Assembly (NCBI GenBank): GCA_937907215.1
Contig: CALESG010000143.1
Location: 1-44,298 of the forward strand
Source of the DNA: an uncultured Ruminococcus sp.
GTDB taxonomy: Bacteria > Bacillota > Clostridia > Oscillospirales > Ruminococcaceae
Direction of reading: 5' to 3'
Length of the DNA stretch: 44,298 bases
Shown here one piece after another: positions 36,845 to 42,781 of this stretch. Position 1 is the stretch's first letter, and each line of letters opens with the position of its first letter. A program made the translations under genes and the position numbers. The notes below the pieces were generated by a model that saw only the letters and a program-made list of their open reading frames with translations, had not been told where the DNA came from and ran no database searches.

Positions 36845-37669
36845 TTAAAAATTTTCCATACAATCTGCTGTTGGTTCAAAAACCATTTCGATAATAAATA
36901 TCTCCATACCGTCATCCAGAGTTGTAAGACGATGATTGAAATCTAGCCATAAAATATCACCGGTATAGGATGACCACCCCAGTGTGCTTCCTATATCAGT
37001 TTTCTCTAATCCAAGAAGCTCATAAAAATCATTTAGGGTAACATCACCTCCAAGCATATAGTTACGATTCAAATGATATTCTGCTTCGATAACATTTGCA
37101 ATAGTTGTTTCAAAATATCGCTGAGAAAAGCTATCGTAGAAAGTTCGAGTGATTTCAGGTTCTGCGCTTTCGCCGAAATATAAAGTGGAGTCATAGAAAC
37201 CTCCCGGTGCTGAAATATAGACATCTTCGCACTTCTCTTTCACTATGGCATCTACGACAGCGTTATGAGTTTCCTCACCGTAAAGCTCTTTCAGCTTGTC
37301 TTTATATTCCCTATAAGAATTTTGTATAAGCGCATAGGCACTGGTGAGCATTGCCTGTTGATACCTATTCAAAGCATTTGCACCTATTATACAGGCGATA
37401 GTAGAGATTCCGAAAGCTGCTGCCGGAATATAACATTTCCATGCTGTTGTGATCGCCTCTTTTTTAGTATAGGCGTAAGCGTCACCGCTATGTTTTTCTC
37501 TGATGTCTGCTTTAATAAGTTCTACAGCTTTGGGGGTAGCTTTAACAGCAGCAACAGCTGTTACAATAACACCTATAGATGCTATGCAAGACAGAGCAAT
37601 AGGGGAATATCTCCTTAACGATAATTCAGACTTACGCATCGTTTTTTGAAATACTTGATTCTTACTCAC
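36845..37669 (-). CDS. DUF6353-like membrane protein, paralogue 3
   Basis: 274 residues from GTG 37669 (AAAGGAGAAAAAT upstream). SLRRYSPIALSCIASIGVIV then TAVAAVKATPKAVELIKADI, then EAITTAWKCYIPAAAFGIST with a second membrane helix, MLTSAYALIQNSYREYKDKL then KELYGEETHN. The C-terminal soluble part includes DVTLNDFYELLGLEKTDIGS and LGWSSYTGDILWLDFN. This repeats the architecture of paralogue 2, with an upstream FE.ISYS.WA partner gene, so the two-gene block seems duplicated. Function unknown. Confidence 0.78.
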   Translation of the reverse strand: MSKNQVFQKTMRKSELSLRRYSPIALSCIASIGVIVTAVAAVKATPKAVELIKADIREKHSGDAYAYTKKEAITTAWKCYIPAAAFGISTIACIIGANALNRYQQAMLTSAYALIQNSYREYKDKLKELYGEETHNAVVDAIVKEKCEDVYISAPGGFYDSTLYFGESAEPEITRTFYDSFSQRYFETTIANVIEAEYHLNRNYMLGGDVTLNDFYELLGLEKTDIGSTLGWSSYTGDILWLDFNHRLTTLDDGMEIFIIEMVFEPTADCMENF

Positions 37670-37688
37670 ATTTTTCTCCTTTTCGAAT

Positions 37689-38009
37689 TTATTTCATTGC
37701 TTCCAGAAGATCCAAAATGTTAATCGCCATATTTCTGGCAGCTTGAAATATTTGTTGGTTTTCGAGATTCATTTTAGAATATTGTGTGGTTTTAGCTATG
37801 AATTCCCGAGTTAATTCACAGAATTCATCAACCGAACCATACGTACTAGGATGGATTCGTTCGACGATATATTTTTCGACTTCGTTGACTGCCCATACGG
37901 AGTAACTTATATTTTCGAACTCATCTTTCCATATTCCGAAAAGCGGCGGCATACAAACATCCATTTGATACATATCGTATAATAGACGCTCAAATTCTTC
38001 AATACTCAT
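37689..38009 (-). CDS. small protein paired with DUF6353-like gene
   Basis: 106 residues: MSIEEFERLLYDMYQMDVCM, IWKDEFENISYSVWAVNEVE, then helices ending ILDLLEAMK. It shares FE..SYS.WA..E with the 96-residue protein at 36296-36586. GAAAGGAG ribosome site. Located 20 bp before paralogue 3. Function unknown. Confidence 0.65.
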   Translation of the reverse strand: MSIEEFERLLYDMYQMDVCMPPLFGIWKDEFENISYSVWAVNEVEKYIVERIHPSTYGSVDEFCELTREFIAKTTQYSKMNLENQQIFQAARNMAINILDLLEAMK

Positions 38010-38023
38010 AATCGCTCCTTTCG

Positions 38024-38070
38024 TAAAAATAAAAATTAAGAGAAAGAGTCCTTGTTAGGACTCCCTCTCT
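38024..38070 (-). terminator. strong early-region terminator hairpin
   Basis: Minus strand 14-bp stem (AGAGAGGGAGTCCT with AGGACTCTTTCTCT; 38057-38070 and 38039-38052), loop AACA, then TTTTTATTTTT. It overlaps the end of the 71-residue gene, and the next ribosome site follows the T tract directly. Confidence 0.85.
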
Positions 38071-38270
38071 GTCTCCATTACTTTCATAAGTTGTCTCTTT
38101 GCCAAATTGATACCAAAACAATGTTCTAAATATCTCTTACGATAGAAATAAAGACATACAAGTTTAATCGGATTAAATGTTTTTTTCATTAAATCATTAC
38201 ACATTTTTGCACACTTCATTTCCATGTCGTATTCCATATCTAGAATTCTGATAATTTTATCATTCGTCAT
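38055..38270 (-). CDS. small phage protein, unknown
   Basis: 71 residues: MTNDKIIRILDMEYDMEMKC, MCNDLMKKTFNPIKLVCLYF, YRKRYLEHCFGINLAKRQLM. Helical and basic with several Cys/Met. GAAAGGAG ribosome site. The last codons form part of the terminator hairpin. No known family. Confidence 0.55.
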   Translation of the reverse strand: MTNDKIIRILDMEYDMEMKCAKMCNDLMKKTFNPIKLVCLYFYRKRYLEHCFGINLAKRQLMKVMETERES

Positions 38271-38285
38271 ATTGACACGCTCCTT

Positions 38286-38314
38286 TCATAAAGCACGTTG
38301 TATTTTTTGCGAAG
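38286..38314. repeat. early-region intergenic repeat, copy 3
   Basis: TCATAAAGCACGTTGTATTT then TTTGCGAAG. It abuts the stop of the 119-residue gene at 38315. TTGACT follows it on the minus strand (upstream side). Confidence 0.6.
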
Positions 38315-38674
38315 TCAAATATCTCGCCTGTCAAATACTGTTTCCCACCTTTCTCGTTTGATAGGTTTTATTTTAAGCGCCCACATGATTTGACGAACAG
38401 TTACAGTAGGGTATAACCCGTCCGTACAAGCTCCGGCATGGTTACCGAAATACTTCTTAAAATCAGGGTGCAAATATAACGCATCAGTAATCCATGGATC
38501 TATTTCACTCCACCACGTCTTCTTAGTTTCGGAATCAAACCGCTGTTGAATGACTGCCAATCCTTTATCTTTAATTTTATATAGAGTACAGCTATTATAG
38601 ATAGGATGATTACAAGTATAGCTAATACCGTACATAGACCGATATATTTCAGGTTTATCAAAATGGTATCTCAT
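38315..38674 (-). CDS. conserved phage protein, unknown
   Basis: 119 residues: FDKPEIYRSMYGISYTCNHP, LYKIKDKGLAVIQQRFDSET, KKTWWSEIDPWITDALYLHP, NHAGACTDGLYPTVTVRQIM, then ALKIKPIKRERWETVFDRRD. The F....K..WW...DPWL.D.(I/L)Y.HP.F....N.A block is frequent in gut phages. Function unknown; ribosome site AAAGGAATACT. Confidence 0.7.
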   Translation of the reverse strand: MRYHFDKPEIYRSMYGISYTCNHPIYNSCTLYKIKDKGLAVIQQRFDSETKKTWWSEIDPWITDALYLHPDFKKYFGNHAGACTDGLYPTVTVRQIMWALKIKPIKRERWETVFDRRDI

Positions 38675-38682
38675 AGTATTCC

Positions 38683-38726
38683 TTTAAAAATAAAAGAGAA
38701 AGAGCCCTTTTTCAGAACTCCTTCTC
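38683..38726 (-). terminator. early-region terminator hairpin
   Basis: Minus strand GAGAAGGAGTTC / (G)GGCTCTTTCTC (38715-38726 with 38696-38707), A-rich loop, then TTTTATTTTTAAAGG. Same GAGAAAGAG family as the neighbours. Confidence 0.7.
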
Positions 38727-38744
38727 GCTTAATAATAATCTTGT

Positions 38745-39029
38745 TTAATCGTCGCTTAATTCTCCACATACTTCATCGTATGTTTCTCCGTAATATTCAT
38801 CTTCTTCATCCTCGTCGTCATATCCGCAAACTTCTTCCATAGTTGGATACAGAGCATCATATTCTTCATCGCTCATTCCATAGCGATCAGAATCAATGGA
38901 ATTACCGCATTTGGGACATACCAGTGTGTCCTCCCACTCGTTCTCAAATTCCATTAGTGCCCCGCATTCACTGCAAATATACCTTCCGGTAAGTAAAGCG
39001 TCTATCTGTGCGTCGTTAAAAAAGCTCAT
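38745..39029 (-). CDS. zinc-ribbon protein with acidic tail
   Basis: 94 residues. Zinc ribbon: ICSECGALMEFENEWEDTLV then CPKCGNSIDS (two CxxC pairs about 20 apart). Then SDEEYDALYPTMEEVCGYDD and a run of Asp/Glu. AAGGAGG ribosome site and its own promoter at 39065-39093. The acidic tail suggests DNA mimicry or protein binding; function unknown. Confidence 0.7.
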   Translation of the reverse strand: MSFFNDAQIDALLTGRYICSECGALMEFENEWEDTLVCPKCGNSIDSDRYGMSDEEYDALYPTMEEVCGYDDEDEEDEYYGETYDEVCGELSDD

Positions 39030-39064
39030 TATAAATTACCTCCTTGATATTTCTGAGTAAGTAT

Positions 39065-39093
39065 ATTTTACTATACTTAGATGATTTTATCAA
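39065..39093 (-). promoter_or_regulatory. sigma-A-type promoter
   Basis: TTGATA (39088-39093), 17 nt, TAAAAT (39065-39070) on the minus strand, 36 nt before the ATG at 39029. It follows two terminators, so it restarts transcription of the early region. Confidence 0.7.
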
Positions 39094-39132
39094 GAGATAA
39101 AAAGCACTTTTACATCTCTCATAATAGTGCTT
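39094..39132 (-). terminator. early-region terminator hairpin (second of pair)
   Basis: Minus strand AAGCACT (39126-39132) with AGTGCTT (39102-39108), 17-nt loop, then TTTATCTC. Just upstream of the promoter at 39065-39093. Confidence 0.6.
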
Positions 39133-39147
39133 GTAATTTTGGAGAAG

Positions 39148-39186
39148 GATAAAAACGAAGAGAACGTGTTATTCACACGAACTCTC
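39148..39186 (-). terminator. early-region terminator hairpin (first of pair)
   Basis: Minus strand GAGAG..CGTGT with ACACG..TTCTC (39160-39186), then TTCGTTTTTATCC. It follows the stop of the 130-residue gene by 16 bp. Confidence 0.65.
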
Positions 39187-39201
39187 CGCTTTTGGAACCG
39201 G

Positions 39202-39594
39202 TTACTTCTTAGTTGGTTTGAAACGATTGATTAAACCTCCAAATGTTCTTGAGGTATAAGTTCCTGTCTCTTCGAACTTGAATCCCTTATTCATCCATAC
39301 AGCGTAGAACATCAACGGCAGTACAAGTTCAGCAGCAGCTATACCGATTCTGACACATCGATCTTTAACAGATTCCTTCAATTGAGCATCTTTGAACTCC
39401 TTATCGCTTTCACGATTTTGATCCTTGTCCAGATACTCTATAGCAATCTTATCCTCGTCGATCTTCAGCTTATATAGTTTTGCTAAGTCCTCCACTGCTG
39501 TGGAATGCTGTTCGCTTCCGGCTTTCAGAGATGACAAGTTTTTAATTTCGGACTTGATCTCCTCTTCTAACAATGTTTTGATTTCTTCACCCAT
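39202..39594 (-). CDS. conserved phage protein with C-terminal hydrophobic segment
   Basis: 130 residues: a coiled-coil N-terminus (EEIKTLLEEEIKSEIKNLSS, LKAGSEQHSTAVEDLAKLYK), a charged middle, then RIGIAAAELVLPLMFYAVWM (about 93-112) and a conserved end TGTYTSRTFGGLINRFKP. The LK.GSE.H..AV.dL.KLYK ... F.FEETGT..S.TFR.L...F.P pattern is very common in gut phages. Possibly a membrane-associated scaffold; function unknown. GAAAGGAG ribosome site. Confidence 0.75.
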   Translation of the reverse strand: MGEEIKTLLEEEIKSEIKNLSSLKAGSEQHSTAVEDLAKLYKLKIDEDKIAIEYLDKDQNRESDKEFKDAQLKESVKDRCVRIGIAAAELVLPLMFYAVWMNKGFKFEETGTYTSRTFGGLINRFKPTKK

Positions 39595-39640
39595 ATTTCA
39601 TTTCTCCTTTCGTTGTGTTAGGGTTCCATAAAAGGGATTG

Positions 39641-39862
39641 TTATTCGTGCGGAATGAAATCTTCAACTCGTACTTTCATGAGTACATACTTCTTTCTGGA
39701 AATAGATTTAATATCGGTTTCTAATTCCAAAAATAAATAGGGATCGTCTTTTAAATCAGAGTGGTCTACTCGTAAGTTGCCGATCGTATTCTTTTTAGAC
39801 GTAATTAAAAATATGCTGAAACTTAAAACCATTCCGATCAATCCTGCGATGATCAATTCCAT
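39641..39862 (-). CDS. small single-pass membrane protein
   Basis: 73 residues from ATG 39862, 8 nt behind GAGGAGG (an ATG at 39868 is too close). MELIIAGLIGMVLSFSIFLI is a membrane helix; the rest is a beta-rich soluble tail (KYVLMKVRVEDFIPHE). Start overlaps the previous small gene. Function unknown. Confidence 0.6.
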   Translation of the reverse strand: MELIIAGLIGMVLSFSIFLITSKKNTIGNLRVDHSDLKDDPYLFLELETDIKSISRKKYVLMKVRVEDFIPHE

Positions 39863-39864
39863 CT

Positions 39865-39966
39865 TCATTCCTCCTCGCTATTCATGACACTCTTGTTGTG
39901 CTGCCAAAGTGCGATTCTGGAATAAATTGCAACGGCACTTAGTAAAATAATAGCAACTGTCCACAT
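39865..39966 (-). CDS. 33-residue membrane peptide
   Basis: MWTVAIILLSAVAIYSRIAL then WQHNKSVMNSEEE. ATG 39966 is 9 nt behind AAAAGGAGG. One membrane helix with a charged tail. The frame is open upstream to 40098, but only this start has a ribosome site. Confidence 0.55.
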   Translation of the reverse strand: MWTVAIILLSAVAIYSRIALWQHNKSVMNSEEE

Positions 39967-40075
39967 TTTTACTGCCTCCTTTTCAGGTGACAAATTAAAT
40001 GCGACAATATTAAATTTAGTTTTTCCAATATCAATATAACACATTTTTTCGTCACCTTCGTCCTGTTTTTTTAAT

Positions 40076-40120
40076 CTAGAATAAAAAGAAAGAGCCAATG
40101 CCTAAGCATCAGCCCTCTCT
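40076..40120 (-). terminator. strong early-region terminator hairpin
   Basis: Minus strand 15-bp stem (AGAGAGGGCTGATGC with GCATTGGCTCTTTCT; 40106-40120 and 40087-40101, several G-U pairs), loop TTAG, then TTTTTATTC. Same GAGAAAGAG family. Confidence 0.85.
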
Positions 40121-40121
40121 C

Positions 40122-40149
40122 CATTAAATAAAATGTAAATTTTGCGAAG
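40122..40149. repeat. early-region intergenic repeat, copy 4
   Basis: CATTAAATAAAATGTAAATT then TTGCGAAG. It lies between the stop of the 139-residue gene and the terminator hairpin. Confidence 0.6.
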
Positions 40150-40157
40150 CAAGTACA

Positions 40158-40577
40158 CTATTGCCGCTCTCTGCTTAAAAGCCAGAAAAATCTTCTGTAT
40201 AAGTCATAATACGTGTCTTTACAGCAGGGAATATCGAATCTCGTTCTCAGGTGGTCGTATGAGATACTCTCTGTTATACCTTTTAAAATATAACAGGAAA
40301 GGGAATCATCTGTTTCTTTGGCTATACGTTCTATCATTTTTATGCGATCCGAATAGAACGACCTTGCTTCAACGCATTTGCCAACAGGATCTCCAATATT
40401 GTAATTCTTAGAAAGTGTGACAATATATTGCGGTGGTTTACTCATACCGTCTAAAGAATTGTACGTACGTTTCCATAAAGGATACTGAAGACAGAAGTGT
40501 TTCAGTTCGTAGTAACGATGTTTTTCTATCCAGTACTTGTTTTTATCTGAAAGTTCAGGACGAATTGTGGTACTCAT
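40158..40577 (-). CDS. conserved phage protein, possible transcription regulator
   Basis: 139 residues: KNKYWIEKHRYYELKHFCLQ, YPLWKRTYNSLDGM, VGKCVEARSFYSDRIKMIER, DDSLSCYILKGITESISYDH, then PCCKDTYYDLYRRFFWLLSR. The YYELKHFCLQY..WK..Y..LD pattern is widespread in gut Clostridia phages, and the size and helical C-terminus recall ArpU/RinA-like late activators. It is near the start of the early operon. The role is inferred, not shown. Confidence 0.7.
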   Translation of the reverse strand: MSTTIRPELSDKNKYWIEKHRYYELKHFCLQYPLWKRTYNSLDGMSKPPQYIVTLSKNYNIGDPVGKCVEARSFYSDRIKMIERIAKETDDSLSCYILKGITESISYDHLRTRFDIPCCKDTYYDLYRRFFWLLSRERQ

Positions 40578-40633
40578 GTTCGTTCACACCTCCAGACATG
40601 TTTGCTTTTCGATTTAAATATAAGTTCATTCAT
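40574..40633 (-). CDS. 19-residue peptide gene upstream of the 139-residue gene
   Basis: ATG 40633, 8-9 nt behind AAGGAGG: MNELIFKSKSKHVWRCERT. The stop overlaps the next ATG as ATGA. It may only serve to couple translation. Confidence 0.35.
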   Translation of the reverse strand: MNELIFKSKSKHVWRCERT

Positions 40634-40656
40634 TAGCGTTTGCCTCCTTCCAAATA

Positions 40657-40995
40657 CTATTCTAGATTAAAAATAGCATTTAGTAAAAACAAGCTCGGTG
40701 TAAGAAGCCGCCAACGATTCATTGTCATCTCGCATGGATAATCTTCAAATCCAATAGTTTCACAGGTTATATAACCTTCACATACACCTATAATAATGTC
40801 CGCTTCATATTGTTTGTAGGGAAATATAAAGTCGGGAAGTTCTCTATGTATCGAGTTGCATTGCTTACATCGTAATCTTCTGATAATTACTTTGTTTTTC
40901 TTGCCATATTTCGTACGTACAAGACGTTTAACACTGTCGTAGTATTTAAGACTTCCACCGCATTTGGGGCAAATTGATTGGTTATTGCTAATCAT
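40657..40995 (-). CDS. DUF6431-like zinc-ribbon protein, first early gene
   Basis: 112 residues: SICPKCGGSLKYYDSVKRLV, a basic strand region, RRLRCKQCNSIHRELPDFIF, PYKQYEADIIIGVCEGYITC, then MTMNRWRLLTPSL. Two CxxC pairs form a transposase-like zinc ribbon, followed by the PDFI.PYKQYE..II..V motif of DUF6431. Being first behind the promoter at 41055-41083, and probably nucleic-acid binding, it is a candidate early regulator. Function is unknown in the family. Confidence 0.75.
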   Translation of the reverse strand: MISNNQSICPKCGGSLKYYDSVKRLVRTKYGKKNKVIIRRLRCKQCNSIHRELPDFIFPYKQYEADIIIGVCEGYITCETIGFEDYPCEMTMNRWRLLTPSLFLLNAIFNLE

Positions 40996-41054
40996 ATTAC
41001 ATCTCTCTTGGTGAATAAAAATATCTTGATTTAGGGTTTTACAATCCTTACACT

Positions 41055-41083
41055 ATATTATATGATTACTAATAGCAAGTCAA
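41055..41083 (-). promoter_or_regulatory. candidate early promoter
   Basis: TTGACT (41078-41083), 17 nt, TAATAT (41055-41060) on the minus strand; TATAAT overlaps at 15-nt spacing. It is ~60 nt before the ATG of the DUF6431-like gene. The rest of 40996-41304 holds no gene I can support. Confidence 0.55.
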
Positions 41084-41304
41084 TAGGCGTGTTGTTAATA
41101 ATGCTTAAACTTATATATGAAATGTTAAATATATAAGCGAAAAAATCAATACAAACAAGATGGTTTTTCCTAACTTTTTTCCTAACGAGTTCTCTATGAA
41201 GTTTGATTATGATAGTAATCATAATGTTTAAAAAGCTCGAAATTTCGGACTTTATCGACATTCAACAATGTAGGATAATACTGTTTAATCGATATGATAA
41301 TCGC

Positions 41305-41349
41305 CTCATAACCCGAAGGTCGTCAGTTCAAATCTGGCTCCCGCAACCA
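41305..41349 (+). other. phage attachment site: 3' half of an initiator-type tRNA-Met gene
   Basis: CTCATAACCCGAAGGTCGTC, then AGTTCAAATCTGGCTCCCGC, then AACCA: anticodon loop with CAU, anticodon 3' stem, T arm with TTCAAAT, acceptor 3' strand and CCA. The 5' half is absent: upstream sequence (TATGATAATCGC) does not pair. A tRNA truncated at the anticodon loop is the usual attR of a tyrosine-recombinase prophage, and marks the phage/host boundary. The intact gene should lie at the other prophage end. Confidence 0.85.
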
Positions 41350-41354
41350 AAATT

Positions 41355-41389
41355 CCTCGTAAATGCGTTATTTACGAGGATTATTTTTT
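41355..41389 (+). terminator. host tRNA-operon terminator
   Basis: Perfect 10-bp stem CCTCGTAAAT / ATTTACGAGG (41355-41364, 41370-41379), loop GCGTT, then ATTATTTTTT. It directly follows the tRNA CCA end, as expected of the original chromosomal tRNA gene. Confidence 0.9.
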
Positions 41390-41520
41390 GCCCATATGAA
41401 TAAAAACATGATTCCATACCCTTACCGTACCCTTACTGGATTTCGATATGGCTTGATTTTGATGAGGTTCAGAGATTTTTTGAGTGAGAAAAATATTTAT
41501 TATAAATCAAATAAGATAAA

Positions 41521-41631
41521 ATGCTTAAGCTTTTGGCGAATGTAAGCAAAAAAGTTGCTGTAAAGTCGTGTGAAGCTACATCTGTTTATGATTTATATCA
41601 GCCTAAGGTTCCAGATGCTGTAAAGCTTTAG
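41521..41631 (+). CDS. AgrD-like cyclic lactone autoinducer prepeptide (orphan)
   Basis: 36 residues: MLKLLANVSKKVAVKSCEAT then SVYDLYQPKVPDAVKL. Architecture fits Clostridial AgrD: an amphipathic basic leader, a five-residue ring candidate SVYDL (Ser would give a lactone), and a C-terminal YQPKVP..VK recognition tail. AgrD is processed and exported by AgrB for quorum sensing. No agrB or agrCA is present in the window, and the ribosome site is weak. It is 130 bp beyond the attachment site, so prophage insertion may have separated it from partners. Confidence 0.55.
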   Translation: MLKLLANVSKKVAVKSCEATSVYDLYQPKVPDAVKL

Positions 41632-41822
41632 CAGTAAAAAAGACAAAGTAATTTTCTTTGTATATATTTTATGATCGTTCAAGTTTATTATATAAAATGT
41701 GCATTTGTATCTTCGTTGTCTTATATAGGATTTAACGCTGTTTGATAGCGGTGTATAATATTCTATATAGTATAACAAATATGCAGTAGAATAAAAAAGT
41801 ATTAATATGTATAGTGATCATT
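41632..41822. other. intergenic host sequence
   Basis: AT-rich, no supported gene. A weak hairpin ACAAAG / CTTTGT at about 41643-41661 followed by ATATATTTT may end the AgrD-like transcript. Confidence 0.4.
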
Positions 41823-41966
41823 GAGTTGAATAATTGTAATTCTGAACTTAGTACAGTTACAAGTAAGCTTAATAATGTTGGTAGCGAAGCATCAGTTCAG
41901 TATAGGATAGATACATATTATACAGAAATGAAGGAGTACGAAGCCAGATGGCAAAACGGCGAATAA
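41823..41966 (+). pseudogene. 3' fragment of a small coiled-coil protein gene
   Basis: A 47-codon frame without a start: ELNNCNSELSTVTSKLNNVG, SEASVQYRIDTYYTEMKEYE, ARWQNGE, then stop. It looks like the C-terminus of a small helical partner of the type encoded before LXG-like toxins. The stop is 17 bp before the decayed toxin copy. Only the end is preserved. Confidence 0.4.
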
Positions 41967-41983
41967 AGGGAATGTAACAACCC

Positions 41984-42206
41984 ATGGCAGTAATTAAATT
42001 GGCAGGAATATAGGTTGCTGCATTGGAACGGGCGGTTTTGAAGGCGTTGGTACAGCTTTTTGGGATGCGATATAATCTGTAAAATCACTGGCACAAGGAC
42101 TTTCAGCCTTAAAGTCCAAGATTGATACTGCACGAATAGTAGCAAATGTTGATACTTCTTATACTCAAGCACAAAATGCTGAAAAACGAGAGAAAACTAA
42201 GAGAGG
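41984..42206 (+). pseudogene. decayed copy of the toxin N-terminal module
   Basis: Begins ATGGCAGTAATT as the intact toxin gene does at 42782, and stays similar to it for ~220 bp up to the AQNAEKRE segment, encoding GCCIGTGGFEGVGTAF and LKSKIDTARIVANVDTSYTQ. It is broken by a 4-bp deletion after codon ~7 and an in-frame TAA, and ends directly against the next gene. A truncated relic of a paralogous polymorphic toxin. Confidence 0.75.
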
Positions 42207-42215
42207 TAATCCGAA

Positions 42216-42716
42216 TTGGAAAACAATAATTTTGAAGTGACATTTCCCAAAAAAGATTTGGTCGAATTTTTTCTTCTGTATTCCATATTTGTTATAGTGA
42301 ATATTTTGATGTTTGTATTTAATTTCAATTTTAGATTGAGTGTGCTTCTTGCGGCACATTTAATTCCAATTGCGATTGCAATGGTTTATGTTACACTTAT
42401 GTTTAAGGTGGAAGTTGATGAAAACACATTTAAAGTTAGAACACGAATTGGAAGGAAGTACACATTCAACTTGAACGACATCACTAAAATTATGTGTACA
42501 AAAAAATTAAGACCAAGGTTAGGTCCGCAGTTTTCTTTATTGATTTATACGAAAAATCATGAAATAAGGTTGTTTAGTGAAATGAAGGGTTTTAGTCAAA
42601 TGGCCGTATATTTACTTGAAAAACTTGATGCACAAGAACTGAATAATGACTGTGTTAGCAAGAGTTCAAGAAAAGAATTGGTGAAATATAGTGAAGAAGC
42701 ATATGCTCCGAATTAA
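42216..42716 (+). CDS. two-helix membrane protein with PH-like domain, possible immunity protein
   Basis: 166 residues from TTG 42216, 9 nt behind AGAGAGG. Two membrane helices: LVEFFLLYSIFVIVNILMFV (about 15-34) and SVLLAAHLIPIAIAMVYVTL (about 42-61). Then a beta-rich domain, VEVDENTFKVRTRIGRKYTF, NLNDITKIMCTKK, FSLLIYTKNHEIRLFSE, resembling bacterial PH/YcxB-type domains. It follows the toxin relic, so it may be the leftover immunity gene of the lost toxin. Confidence 0.65.
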   Translation: MENNNFEVTFPKKDLVEFFLLYSIFVIVNILMFVFNFNFRLSVLLAAHLIPIAIAMVYVTLMFKVEVDENTFKVRTRIGRKYTFNLNDITKIMCTKKLRPRLGPQFSLLIYTKNHEIRLFSEMKGFSQMAVYLLEKLDAQELNNDCVSKSSRKELVKYSEEAYAPN

Positions 42717-42781
42717 TATGATGATTAGGATTACTTTTGAGTTTAGATCCATAGGATAATCATAAACATGGGAGGTATAAT

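Noticed and set aside
1..41300. Reverse transcriptase, CRISPR-Cas, restriction-modification, integrase, repressor or lysis genes
   Set aside because: Looked for and not seen; the missing phage modules probably lie left of position 1.
41270..41349. Complete tRNA gene
   Set aside because: Only the 3' half from the anticodon loop is present; no D arm or 5' acceptor strand precedes it.
41593..41778. Minus-strand 61-codon ORF in the host segment
   Set aside because: No ribosome site; partly antisense to the AgrD-like peptide and composed of low-complexity AT-rich codons.
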